Below, piece by piece: positions 35,892-46,010 of a DNA stretch of 64,000 nt. Numbering within the stretch: position 1 is the first letter of the stretch; each line of letters starts with the position of its first letter. The notes below the pieces were generated by a model. That model saw nothing but the letters and a program-made list of their open reading frames with translations. It was not told the origin of the DNA and searched no databases. Position numbers and translations under genes: made by a program. Origin of the DNA: Symbiodinium natans (taxonomy: Eukaryota; Sar; Dinophyceae; Suessiales; Symbiodiniaceae). The stretch is from contig CAJNDS010002192.1 in NCBI GenBank assembly GCA_905221605.1, positions 325,501 through 389,500 on the forward strand, given 5' to 3'.

Positions 35892-36459
35892 GCCGCACAT
35901 CTCGAAGCTGGGAACTCTAACTCGAGGATCGTGCACGACGGCCGCGCGGAGCTTGACGATGGCCCAAGGGAGTTGGACCGATCGGCAGCTCGGACGATCA
36001 AAGCTTTGCTGCGCAGTAAAGCTCTTAAGACCCTTATTACAGTTGGCACCGCTTGCAATGACAATTTCGGTTATCTCGGTGGCTATCTTTGGCGCAGTGC
36101 TCACAAGTTCTGGATGGTTCCCAGAAACGAACTGCACAGAAGGACTTTGAAATAGTACCCGACTGTTGGCAGCTCCATGTCCCCGAGAGCTACATGAAGT
36201 GCGACTATGTCGAGATGCTGAGGTCTGGATGGAAGCACATCGGAGACGAGACATCGTGTATTTGGCTTCTGTTGACAAGGCTCTCGGCTTGTTTGCGGAG
36301 CTGAGGACTCAAGCTACAGTTGAAAAGATTGGAGAAGTTGGCCAAGTGAGCTGGACAAAGGGGTTGGGACGTGATCGCTCAGTCCGCAGTCCTGATATGA
36401 TGATTGTAGAGGCCGAAACTGACCTATATGCCTGGAACCTCACAAGCTTCAAGGTGTGA
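35892..36459 (+). pseudogene. coding-like segment read in three successive frames
   Basis: Open protein-like sequence continues across about 570 bases but changes frame twice: first frame to about 36143 (FGYLGGYLWRSAHKFWMV), second from about 36144 (IVPDCWQLHVPESYMKCDYV), third from about 36250 to TGA at 36459 (YLASVDKALGLFAELRTQ). The segments abut with no room for introns, which fits a frame-disrupted intronless copy, although chance open frames cannot be excluded. It lies immediately downstream of telomere-like repeats. The family is unknown. Confidence 0.3.
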
Positions 36460-37088
36460 CTTGCTTCTTAAGAGCCTTGTGCTGCTGAAGGGGTAGTAAA
36501 GTGTAAAGCACGCTAGAACTGTTTCCAATTGCAGAACTGAAGCCCTGCAAGTGCTGCAGCAAGCTCGTATAGGCTTAGGGGTTTCGACCGACCTGTGCGC
36601 AGACTACGAAGGTCTATGTTAGATGTTTTCTGAGAACACTTGTGCAATGGCTCTCGCAGCCTGGTAGTTTCACAACAACCGAGTTTGGCCGGATAAGTAG
36701 CGGAACCGACCCGGGCTTCGTAGCATGTGCGTAAGGGTGGAAGCCTTGCGAGCCCCCCAGTTCAAGTGAAACCCACCTCTCCCAAGCCCAACAGAACTCT
36801 CTGCTTCTACCCTGGCATCCAACAAATTTTGTGTCCGGAAATAACCCTAAACCCTAGAAAAGGCTCCCCACAATGCCTGATTGCAGTGAGTCTCGCCTGG
36901 CTTGTCCGAGTGTGAGCGATTCAACCCTAAACCCACATGCAAGGCTAACCCTAAACCCTAAACCCTAAAAACTGCAAGGCTGAGGGCTTGAACTCCCAGA
37001 GCAAGGAGGAGCAACGCCTGCAGAGTCGAGGTGCGCCGAGGGTGGAAGCAAAAAAAACAAACGTACTCTTTGCTTCAGAACCGCCGCC

Positions 37089-37119
<31 letters not shown>

Positions 37120-37500
37120 AAAAAAAAACAAAGAAAAATAAGACGATTCAATATTCTTCCTTATAAGGCAAATACAGGGATGATTAGCCATAGATACGGG
37201 AGCTCAGAAGCTCCACGGCTGAGGTCAGGATGCTCAGCAAGAGCTACAGAAACCCGCATGCTGAATGTTTTGGGGCAGGAATCATGCAAAGCAGCTTAGC
37301 TTCGCCTAATGAAAGTGAGTTCATTGAGGCTCGCCCGGTTCTACTGACTTCCGTGTTCTCCTTGCCTTGGCAGCATTCCTTACGTATTTGCCCACATGCC
37401 AGGACTTGCTGTCGAGCGTGACTTGCAGCAGCTGGAGGTTCCCGATAGCTGAGCGGTTGGGTTGGGCTCGCTGTCTTCGGTTTCCGGTTTTGCCAGGTTT
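36460..37500. other. no gene; telomere-like repeats and a C/A homopolymer pair
   Basis: CCCTAAA blocks occur at about 36843-36856 and 36922-36968. At about 37085-37128 a run of about 25 C is directly followed by about 18 A. Confidence 0.6.
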
Positions 37501-37511
37501 GGGATGCAGGT

Positions 37512-37963
37512 TTGGGAGAGAACTTGCCACTTAAAAGCACCGGCAAAGATCGCGATCGGGTGCCCCAAGTTCTTGTCACAAGGGACCGTATGCGCAATCA
37601 GATTCCAGAAGAACGAATCCCATGTTTCGGCAACATCAGCCGCACGTCGGCCCGGGAGTATCGAATCGACGATCATACAATATTTGGCAAGTTTTTGGCA
37701 AGCCTTGCCAGGAGATGGTCTTCTCCTGGGATCACTGGGAGCTCTGCCAGAAGGCCAGCACACAGCAGTGCTTTGAGAACAGATGCTGCCGTGACAAGGG
37801 ACGAGGTCGAGACTGCTGTTGCCGGTGCCTTGTGCAACAGGTCGCAGCGCAGCACGAGAAAGACGATGGATGGGTGCTGGCCCGCGAGGCTAGGCGCCAG
37901 GCAGTAATTGCTAGTATCGCATACTGCAGACAACTGAAAGTCTGGATCCAAGATCCCCTCTGA
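37512..37963 (+). pseudogene. coding-like segment in two overlapping frames, Cys-rich end
   Basis: One + frame reads ERIPCFGNISRTSAREYRID up to about 37710. A second overlapping + frame continues to TGA at 37963 (MVFSWDHWELCQKASTQQCF, then CCRDKGRGRDCCCRC). A splice joining them would need an intron of about 25 bases, so a frameshifted remnant is more likely than two exons. The Cys cluster could be a metal-binding module but fits no named pattern. Confidence 0.3.
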
Positions 37964-40691
37964 AAGTCGAGAAGTCGGCCGCAGGACTTTGAGAGAGCTG
38001 CCCTGGAACTCAAGAGACTGCCAGAGACGGACCTCAGCGCGTTACCTTGCCTTGAGCTTCTTTTTTTGCCAGAGGGGTTGGGGAGGGGGGTGAGGTTTCG
38101 ATGGGGTTGCGTCTTGGTCCTGGTTTGAGAGGCTCGGACGACCGCTTAGGTTGTCAGGGCAAATCCGGGTTCGGGGTCTCAAGTTCTGTAGCTACCTTCA
38201 AGTGCAGGCCTTTCACCCCTACACCTAGACATCCCTTTCAGACCACATAAATGAACCCCCCAAGGCCAGCGTCTGCTATATCGGCATCATATCGGCCCCC
38301 CCCTCCCACCCCTCAAGCCCCAGCCCATGTGTGTCCTGGGAGGAGACCATAACAAAGGAAGGCACTGACTCCGACTGGGACATCCAGAGCTCCTCTTCCT
38401 CTGAGGCAGATCTTATACAGGGTTTTGGATTTGGGGTTTAGGAATTTTTGGTTTTGTGACGAGATTTCGGGCAGAGGGTTGAGGGCATGGGTGAGACCAG
38501 CAAAAGGTCACAAACAGCTTACAACTTAGTTCAGCCCCCCTCCCACGTGCCCCGCCCCCCCCCCCCCCCCAATCTCTTGATCAGCATGAAGCTAGGATTC
38601 GGTGGCGGCCGCCAGGGTTCGATCCTTGGACGAGGTTCGCAGCCCGGCTGCAAATGCGACATGTGGGGATTCATCTCTGAAACCATATCCCTGGGTCCCA
38701 AAACTCTTTTAGCCCTATACAAGTGTATACAAGTGGTGCTCTATTGAAAGTAGAGACCTCAAAGGGCCCACTGTTTGGAGCAACCCCCCACGTGGCCGAG
38801 AGCCGTGGCCGCGTCCTTTATGCCTTTCCGGGAGTTGCCTGGGCTTTTGACATTTTGCGGGCGTCTGGCACAGAGCACCAATGCAGGGTCCACATGCTCA
38901 GCAATCGCACGTGAAACGCTACCCGTTCCTACTCTGAGTAGTTCCTACATCTTGGAAGTAAATCAATGGTTCTTCCTCCAAACCCGTGACGGTCCTGTAG
39001 GTTGCTGTGTGGAGTGTCTCGGCTTTGAACCCTGGGTCGTCCCCGAATCCTGCCATTGGCGATGTCGTGGGTCGGGCGGCACCGCAGGGCTCTGGCTAGC
39101 TGCTAAACAAAGTGAGTCCCTCTGCTGTCGCTCAGGAAGGCTGCGCGAGACCTTGCAAAAGATCCTTGGCCTCCTCAGACGGGGGGGTGGGGGGTGGCTT
39201 CAGGATTTGTGTTTGGTTGGACATCTGGCTTTCTGTGGTTGAGAAGCCATCGCCTTTCACAAAACTCGGATGAAGGATTGCAAAAAAAGCACCTGGAACT
39301 TTGGAAGCTGTTTCAGGAGGGTCGCGCGGATGTTCTCTCCGAAGATCTTCCGAAGGCCATGGGGTGGCCTGGCCCAGTGGAATCAATGGGCTGTGGGCGG
39401 CTGTCATGAGTGGCACTCACATAGGAGCCTGATACCCCGGAATTGTCTTCCCTGTGGTGTCGTGTGATTTATACTTGCATTTTTAATCCAAAAGATTCAT
39501 CAACAAAGGCGCAACACAATTTGCACCGAGATAGAGCAATCTGACGCGCCAAGCGAATCAAACTAAATGAATGGAAAGCACCAACGACTACAGCAAACAA
39601 GCAGGTACAACAAAAACAACACTCGCAAACAGGAGGATTCCAACCCAACATCACAGGTGTGATGCAGAACCCATGATCAGATGTCATATATCTTGCACAA
39701 ATTGTCTACAGTCAAAACAATCACTCAGACGCAGGGGAATGATGCTCCGGGAGATGAAGCAAGCCTTGACGAAGCTTCGGCAGACGCCGCCCCAGGAGAG
39801 AGAGATCAGTTCGGTTCGTGCTCTGAGTCGGGCATGTGCTTGGAGCCAAGTGCTGCATCAGGATGTATCTTGAGGAAGCGATAATCTGGGTTGTGTTTAA
39901 CGTCTCCGGCCGCACCCACCTTTCAGCCGTACAAAGGAAAATGAACATGCAAGAAGGTACGAGGATGGCAGAGCAGCCACATACCTTAACACATAATTAC
40001 GGTGGTTCAGACCTGCATCCACCCATGAGAAGCAATGGCGGGACATGGGATGGGAGCGGGGCCTAGCTGCTGATGTTACTGGACCTTGAGCCCCAACACG
40101 TGTGTCTTGAGGAGGCGTGACTGTGAAGAGGGGGGGGGGGGGGGGCCTGCGCTAAAGAGAGTCTAAGCTCCAGAAAGTGCGGGTTAATCCAGCTTCCAAC
40201 TCTTCTCCCAGCCTGCGGAGGAGTTGAAGATTTGGCCAGGCCCTGAGCATGAGGAGGGGATCAGCGAAGTTCGTACCCTCCTGGCATTCCAAGGCTCGAC
40301 CTCTTTGAGAGATCTTGGTTTCCAGAGTTCATGACCAGCGACAAGGCCGGGACCAGAAAAGCAGCTGGCTGTTTGGAGAGCTCCTGTCGCATCAGTTTTG
40401 TGCCGCAAATCGATCCTTCGTCCCTCAGTCCACAACAATTCTAACAATTCTCAGAGCATTAAGCTAGGTCCCAGTGTGGGCCAAAGGCCCAGCCCTAAAA
40501 TGTCCTAGAGCCCAGCAGGGTGGTATGGACAATGATCTTACAGTCGCCCGTCGGGTGCAAGATCCACCCCGGATGTATTTCTGCCCTGGCTCTTGTTTCC
40601 TTAGTAGGGCATCAGGGAATGAGGTACCCTATATACTCCTTTAAAGGGTAGGGCCCTAATTCCCCCATTCCCTACAAAGAAGGGTTTGGAG
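37964..40691. other. no assignable gene; isolated exon-like blocks
   Basis: Exon-like + blocks at 38635-38722 (CKCDMWGFISETISLG, GT donor) and 39276-39355 (HLELWKLFQEGRADVLSEDL, GC donor) lack family matches. C and G homopolymers occur at about 38557-38570 and 40132-40146. A nested palindrome lies at about 40601-40674. Confidence 0.4.
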
Positions 40692-41054
40692 GAGCTGCAT
40701 CTCCTGGCTGGGACTTACACGGAGAACGGTGCGCCCCTGCAGTCAATGCGCAATGCGTATTTTGGGCGAAAATCGTTAGTGGCACGAGGCTGTTGGCCTT
40801 CTACAGCACATGGCTCATGGACTCATGGAACTTCTTTGTCATGGCCGATCAATTTAACGGGTTCGGCTTGGCAAAGTCTTCGGGCCTTCGTGTCACACAT
40901 AGAGTTGTGCAAGGCTTCTCTGGTCCCCGCGGGCACATGTCCCCACTTCTGCAGGTACGAATGTGGTGTTTAGCGACATCCTGTGCGAGATGCCAGCTTC
41001 GAGGCCGTGGCAGCCACTCTCTCATCCTCGTATGGGGTAGAAGAGTTATGTAAG
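40692..41054 (+). CDS. coding-like blocks, Trp/Phe-rich
   Basis: Blocks 40692-40732, 40789-40865 (FYSTWLMDSWNFFVMADQF), 40914-40954 (FSGPRGHMSPLLQ, GTACGA donor) and 41004-41054 (AVAATLSSSYGVEELCK, GTAGGG donor) join in phase, but the implied introns are only 48-56 bases, shorter than elsewhere in the window. The middle two blocks also lie in one continuous frame. Treat as a probable coding area with uncertain structure. Confidence 0.35.
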
Positions 41055-41341
41055 GTAGGGTTATACTACTGTCATCTTATAGCTTGTAAAGATTGCTTGG
41101 TGTACATACGGGGTGGTTTTACGGGGATACTGAGGAGCGGCCCTCGGGAAGTGCACAACATCGGAAACGAGGTTCCAGAAAGTTTGCCTGCGTTTTAGCC
41201 TGACTTGAAAATCAGCATCCCACCAAACCGTGCAGCACGAGAAGTATCATCAACACAAACTATAACATCAAAAAAAAAAAGGTTTAAAGCTAGGTTCACA
41301 GTCCCATTTGTCTGTTTGTACAATTCATATGTGCGGGTGAT

Positions 41342-42386
41342 CTCCCCCCTCCCCCTCTCCCCCTCTCCCCCCCTCCCCCCCCTCCCCCCTCCCCCCTCTC
41401 CCCTCTCCCCTTCCCCCTCCCCTCTCCCCCTCTCCCCCTCTCTCCCCCTCTCCCCCTCTCCCCCTCTCCCCCTCTCCCCCTCTCCCCTCTCCCCCTCTCC
41501 CCTCTCTCTCCCCCTCTCTCCCCTCTCCCCTCTCCCCTCTCCCCCTCTCCCCCTCTCCCCTCTCCCCCTCTCCCCCCTCTCCCTCCCCCTCTCCCCCTCT
41601 CCCCCTCTCCCCCCTCTCCCCCTCTCCCCCTCCCCCCTCTCCCCCTCTCCCCCTCTCCCCCTCTCCCCCCTCTCCCCCTTCCCCCTCTCCCCCTCTCCCC
41701 CTCTCCCCCTCTCCCCCTCTCCCCCTCCCCCTCCTCCCCTCCCCTCTCCCCTCTCCCCCCTTCCCCTCTCCTCCCCCTCTCCCCCTCTCCCCCTCTCCCC
41801 TCCCCCTCTCCCCTCCTCCCCCTCCTCCCCTCTCTCCCCCTCTCTCCCTCTCTCCCCTCTCTCCCCTCTCTCCCCCCCTCTCTCTCCCCTCTCCTCTCTC
41901 TCTCCCCCCTCTCTCCCCCTCTCCCCCTCTCCCCCTCTCCCCCTCCCCTCTCCCCTCTCCCCCTCTCCCCCTCCCCCCTCTCCCCCCTCTCCCCCTCTCC
42001 CTCTCCCCTCTCCTCTCCCCCTCTCCCCCCTCCCCCTCCCCTCTCCCCCTCTCCCCCTCTCCCCTCTCCCCTCTCCCCCTCTCCCCCTCTCCCCCTCTCC
42101 CCCTCTCCCCTCTCCCCTCTCCCCCTCCCCCTCTCCCCCCTCTCCCCCTCTCCCCTCTCCCCCTCTCTCTCCCCCTCTCCCCCCCTCTCCCCCTCTCCCC
42201 TCTCTCTCCCCCCTCCTCCCCCCTCCCCCCTCCCCCCCTCTCCCCCTCCCCCCCCCTCCCCCCTCTCCCCCCTCTCCCCCCTCTCCCCTCTCTCCCCCTC
42301 TCCCCCTCTCCCCCTCCCCCTCCCCCTCCCCCTCTCCCCCTCCCCCCCCTCCCCCCTCTCCCCCGCTCCCCCTCCCCCTCCCTCTT
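41342..42386. repeat. 1.05 kb pure pyrimidine CCCCCTCT tract
   Basis: More than a kilobase consists only of C and T on the + strand, in short CCCCTCT/CCCCCTCT units, up to the first purine at about 42365. It creates spurious open frames of 360 to 579 codons (Pro/Ser/Leu on +, Arg/Gly/Glu on -). Confidence 0.98.
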
Positions 42387-45300
42387 GCACCTGCTTGTCC
42401 TGGCCAACGTGATGATTTCTGTAGGGGTCTTTGCTTCATCTTAGAGATCGGCGCCAGCCACTGCTTAAGTCTTCTACACCGTGGTTTGTCTTCATGGCCA
42501 CGACTTGGGCCCTTCTTTTGGGTGCGCTGCTCTTGGTACGGGATTACACTGGGCGTCAGCATGCCGTTACATGAGCCAGACCCCGGAAAGATTTGGCTGT
42601 GGAGGCCCGAACGCCAAAGCCGAAGCTCGCACCACAGCGGCAAAGTTTGGAAAGGGGCTTGGGCTTACGATTTAGGCTGTGGCTTTGATTTGGAAGAAGG
42701 GGTTCAAGTCCCAGTCTACTTCGGCGATGGACAGGTGGGCAAATATCGGGCGCCTAGGGGACTAGGGGCTGCTAAGGGGTTTTCCGGTTCCAGGCCTTAT
42801 GAGCATGGCACAGGCAACATGTTTAATGAACCATGGCGGTGTAGGCTTTGGAAGGGGAGGCACCAGCGTGAACCACCAGAAACTCGGCAAGCTCCCTCCC
42901 TCACCTCCCGCCAAACTCCCAACTTCCTCTGTTCAACCTCCTGATTCCAGAAGTTCTACGGGGTAGCTTGGCACAGCATATTCCGCTCCAAAGAGATAAC
43001 CCTGCATGTAAAGCGAACGATCCCTGGTCAGGGCTTATCCTGAACCTCTGACGCAACAAGGACGGTAAGCAGGAGGTCCGAGGAGCTGGACTTGACAATT
43101 TGCCTCAAGTGGGTTGCCGGGCAGCACGGAGCCGTGTACACCAAGTGCAGTTTAAGAGAGTCGGTGTTCTTTTGATTGGGTTCCGAGTTACGTTCTGAGT
43201 TGATCTAAAGGTTTTGCCTTTATGATTTATGCCCTACTGCCGCAATAGTTTGCATAGACAAAACTGAAACATGACTATGCAAGAACAGTGCAACAAAAAC
43301 CTCCACAGAAACCGCGCAAGAGACTGCGTCAGACAGGGTGCCTTTTCAAGGCCATGGCCCACGTCTCTCCCGATCTGCAAACTTCGCGAGCCTGCGAAAA
43401 TCAATCCCCCAAACTCCCAGCAGCGACCCTGCACATGCGCTGTCCTTTGTTCAGAAGAGGTGTGGCTCGCAGTGCTTGGCCCTATGCAGCATGCATGGCC
43501 CATGTTACCTAAGCCACTGACCCGACTGTCGAGTCAACAAGACCCTCGTCCGTGCAGAAGCTGCTCTGCATCCACCTGACCTGTCTACTATCCCTCATGC
43601 ACGCGACATGCCGTGCATGTAACAGCTACCCGCACAGCACACGGGGCGTGAGGATTTGCGAAGCTGTTTCGGCCAACGTTGTCAAGCTCCCATTTGCTTT
43701 TAAGCATTTTGGAGGGTCCTAACGACCGTGCAATAAGCATTGTCGCGCATGGGCAACTTGCCGGAAAAAGGCCGTGTTCATGACTCAGGTGCGCTTCCTG
43801 CTCCACTACTACTGCGGTGGTATCCAGGCAAAGAACTGCTATTGATTTTAGTCCTAGCATTGCATGAGTTGCTCCTGTCGTACATAGAAGTGGGTGCAGG
43901 AAGCCAAGTCAAGTTCCATCTTATCCAAATCATCTGCACTGGGAGGGGGAGGGGGGAGGGGGGGGTGCTATGTCTGTCTGGAGCAGGTGGTGCAACTGGG
44001 CGACGTCATGCGAACTCGCTTGACAAGGCACAGCTGGGGGTGGGCGGTGTTGACGCCTGATGCTTTTGTAGCATATAGAATCTTACAAGGCCACGACCAG
44101 CGTCTCCAAATGTCTCCAATGTATCATGTCGTCTACAGGCTTAGCATCGTGGGCGCTTAAGAATGTTAGAAGACAATGTTAAAGACAAAGTGCGAAGCCC
44201 CCACCAGTCCTGAAGAAGATCTGAAACTCCCTCACGAAACGGCAAGGCCAACTCGCCGCATGATCCGGGCATCGATGGCACCTCGCCGTACACACATGGG
44301 CTTTCAAATTTCTGGAGCCGCTCCATGGAGTTTGCTCAAAGTGTCTCGTGCGTATTCTATTTTCACTAGGGTGATGGACGAAGTTGTTGCTTCAACTGCC
44401 TCCGAAATGTTGACAGAAGCCACAGACCTCATGACATCTATGACAAGCACTCGCGTGCCCCCTGCACTCTAGCAGCTTGAACATGGACATTTCTCTTCAG
44501 CGGTCCCCACAGGTCCACACAGGCCCTTGCCGTCGGATTCATTGAGTCAGTCCGACTGTCCACGTCCCACATCTAACGCGCAACAAATGATCGGGCACGT
44601 TCTGATTCTCAAGACCTTGGGCTTTCCCAAGGTCAACCTGGACCTACAGACAGTGTCGGAAGACAGCGACGAGGAGGCACGGCCTCCAGTGGAGCAGGGC
44701 TTGCTTTCGGGCTCGTAGTAACCCCGTCGTCAAAGTGCGGCTTGGAGGACGTGCTCTCTCCTGCCGCGCTGGAGCGGGCCGATAGAGGCAGGGCAGGGCG
44801 TCCCTCAACAGCAGGCTTCTGAAAGTTCGTGAAGGCCAAGGGCGCTTCATTACCCAGCTAGACGCGTAGACATGGCATGACTGCATGCAAAAGTTGTTTT
44901 TTTTGGGTACTGGTGGGTTTGAAAAGTCGCCTCACAGGCAGTGCTAGCAGCAGATTGTTCAGGCTGCGCCCCAAGAAGGTAGAATCATACGCTGCGCATG
45001 GACAAAGGCTTGCAGCCCAAGGAAGCTTCTCCTGCCAAGCCTGCCGCCCTTCTCACGTCAGGCATCGAGGCATTCCTTGGCCCTGTGCCTGACGAAGGGG
45101 CTTTGGAACGCCTGGATCAAGGCAGTGACAAAACCTTGGCGAGGGTAGTCCCACTTGAGGAGTTTGTCAATAAACTGTCAATGTGCCGTCGATGGGAAAA
45201 CTGGCGGGACATGATAAGTATGGGTGATCAGTAGGCCAACCAATAAGGCAATATATATATATATAAATAAATATCGCTGACATCTCCACTGGACCAATCA

Positions 45301-45558
45301 GCATATCGTTTTGAGGTTTAAGATTTGCACAAGCCAAGGCGCATAAAGGGCTGGGGAACAAGGGCTTAGGATTGGGGGAGCCTGGGGGAAGCTCCATAGA
45401 CAGTGCTTGCCTCGTGTCCAACACTGCGCAGGTCGCGAAAGCGGCTTCTGTTCACAAAGCCGAACCTAAACCCCGGACACAAACCCCGGACATGCTTCCC
45501 TAAGCCCTAAACAACAAGAACCTTACTGCGGCAAAGCAGCACAGAGAGCAAAGAGCCG
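42387..45558. other. no assignable gene
   Basis: An open + frame continues from the pyrimidine tract to about 42944 ([20 protein letters not shown]) with no family match. A + frame ends at 44472 after a T-rich AG|G boundary at 44370 (VMDEVVASTASEMLTEATD) and could be a terminal exon. The frame 44998-45234 is similarly unassigned. Confidence 0.35.
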
Positions 45559-46010
45559 ATGGTGGCTAGTCCGCAAACCTGTGCGGACGCCGGCATCACG
45601 GCGACTCAGAGAGCGCCCGCGAGATGGATGCGCCCCTCGGACGCAGAATTTTTCCACTTGGACTTGTCTAAGCTGCAATGCGCAACCATGAGGGATGCCG
45701 ATCCTCCTGAACCCGACGAAGCTTCACAGGTGCTTTGAGCGACCTGCCCTGTGCAAAGTTCGCGGAGAGGCACTTTTTTGGAGAGTCGGTTTGTGGAGTC
45801 AGGGGGCAGATGGTACGAAGCATTTGCTTCGACGGTTTTGCCTCTTGTTTTTACCTCTTGGCTGCTTTCAAGATACTGACCTGGAGATCTGGAAATCTCC
45901 AGCAGCCCACCAGCTTATACGTTGTGTTATCTGTCATTCATATACTTCCTGATTGCCAGGCGCCTGGTGGATATCACGCTGCCGGGCTCCCATGACGCGG
46001 CATCCTACTG
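45559..46010 (+). CDS. PI-PLC X-box phosphodiesterase-like gene, partial
   Basis: The block 45960-46010 (AG|G start, GC donor) encodes RLVDITLPGSHDAASYW. The motif ITLPGSHDAASY matches the start of the phosphatidylinositol-specific phospholipase C X domain, where this His acts in cleaving the phosphodiester. A likely first exon is 45559-45729, starting ATG and reading RWMRPSDAEFFHLDLSKLQ before a GT donor. Linking blocks may be at about 45770-45840 but are not settled. The second catalytic His and the rest of the X domain were searched for downstream and not found, so the gene may have long introns or be incomplete. By family knowledge such proteins act on phosphoinositides or related lipids at membranes. 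Confidence 0.6.

Noticed and set aside
38605-38632. tRNA B-box-like GGTTCGATCC
   Set aside because: No matching A box, acceptor stem or anticodon arm can be folded around it. Similar B-box hits near 35068 and 42700 also fail.
41195-42944. Open frames of 360 to 579 codons on both strands
   Set aside because: They are produced by the pyrimidine tract at 41342-42386, which lacks stop codons in several frames; the peptides are pure low complexity.
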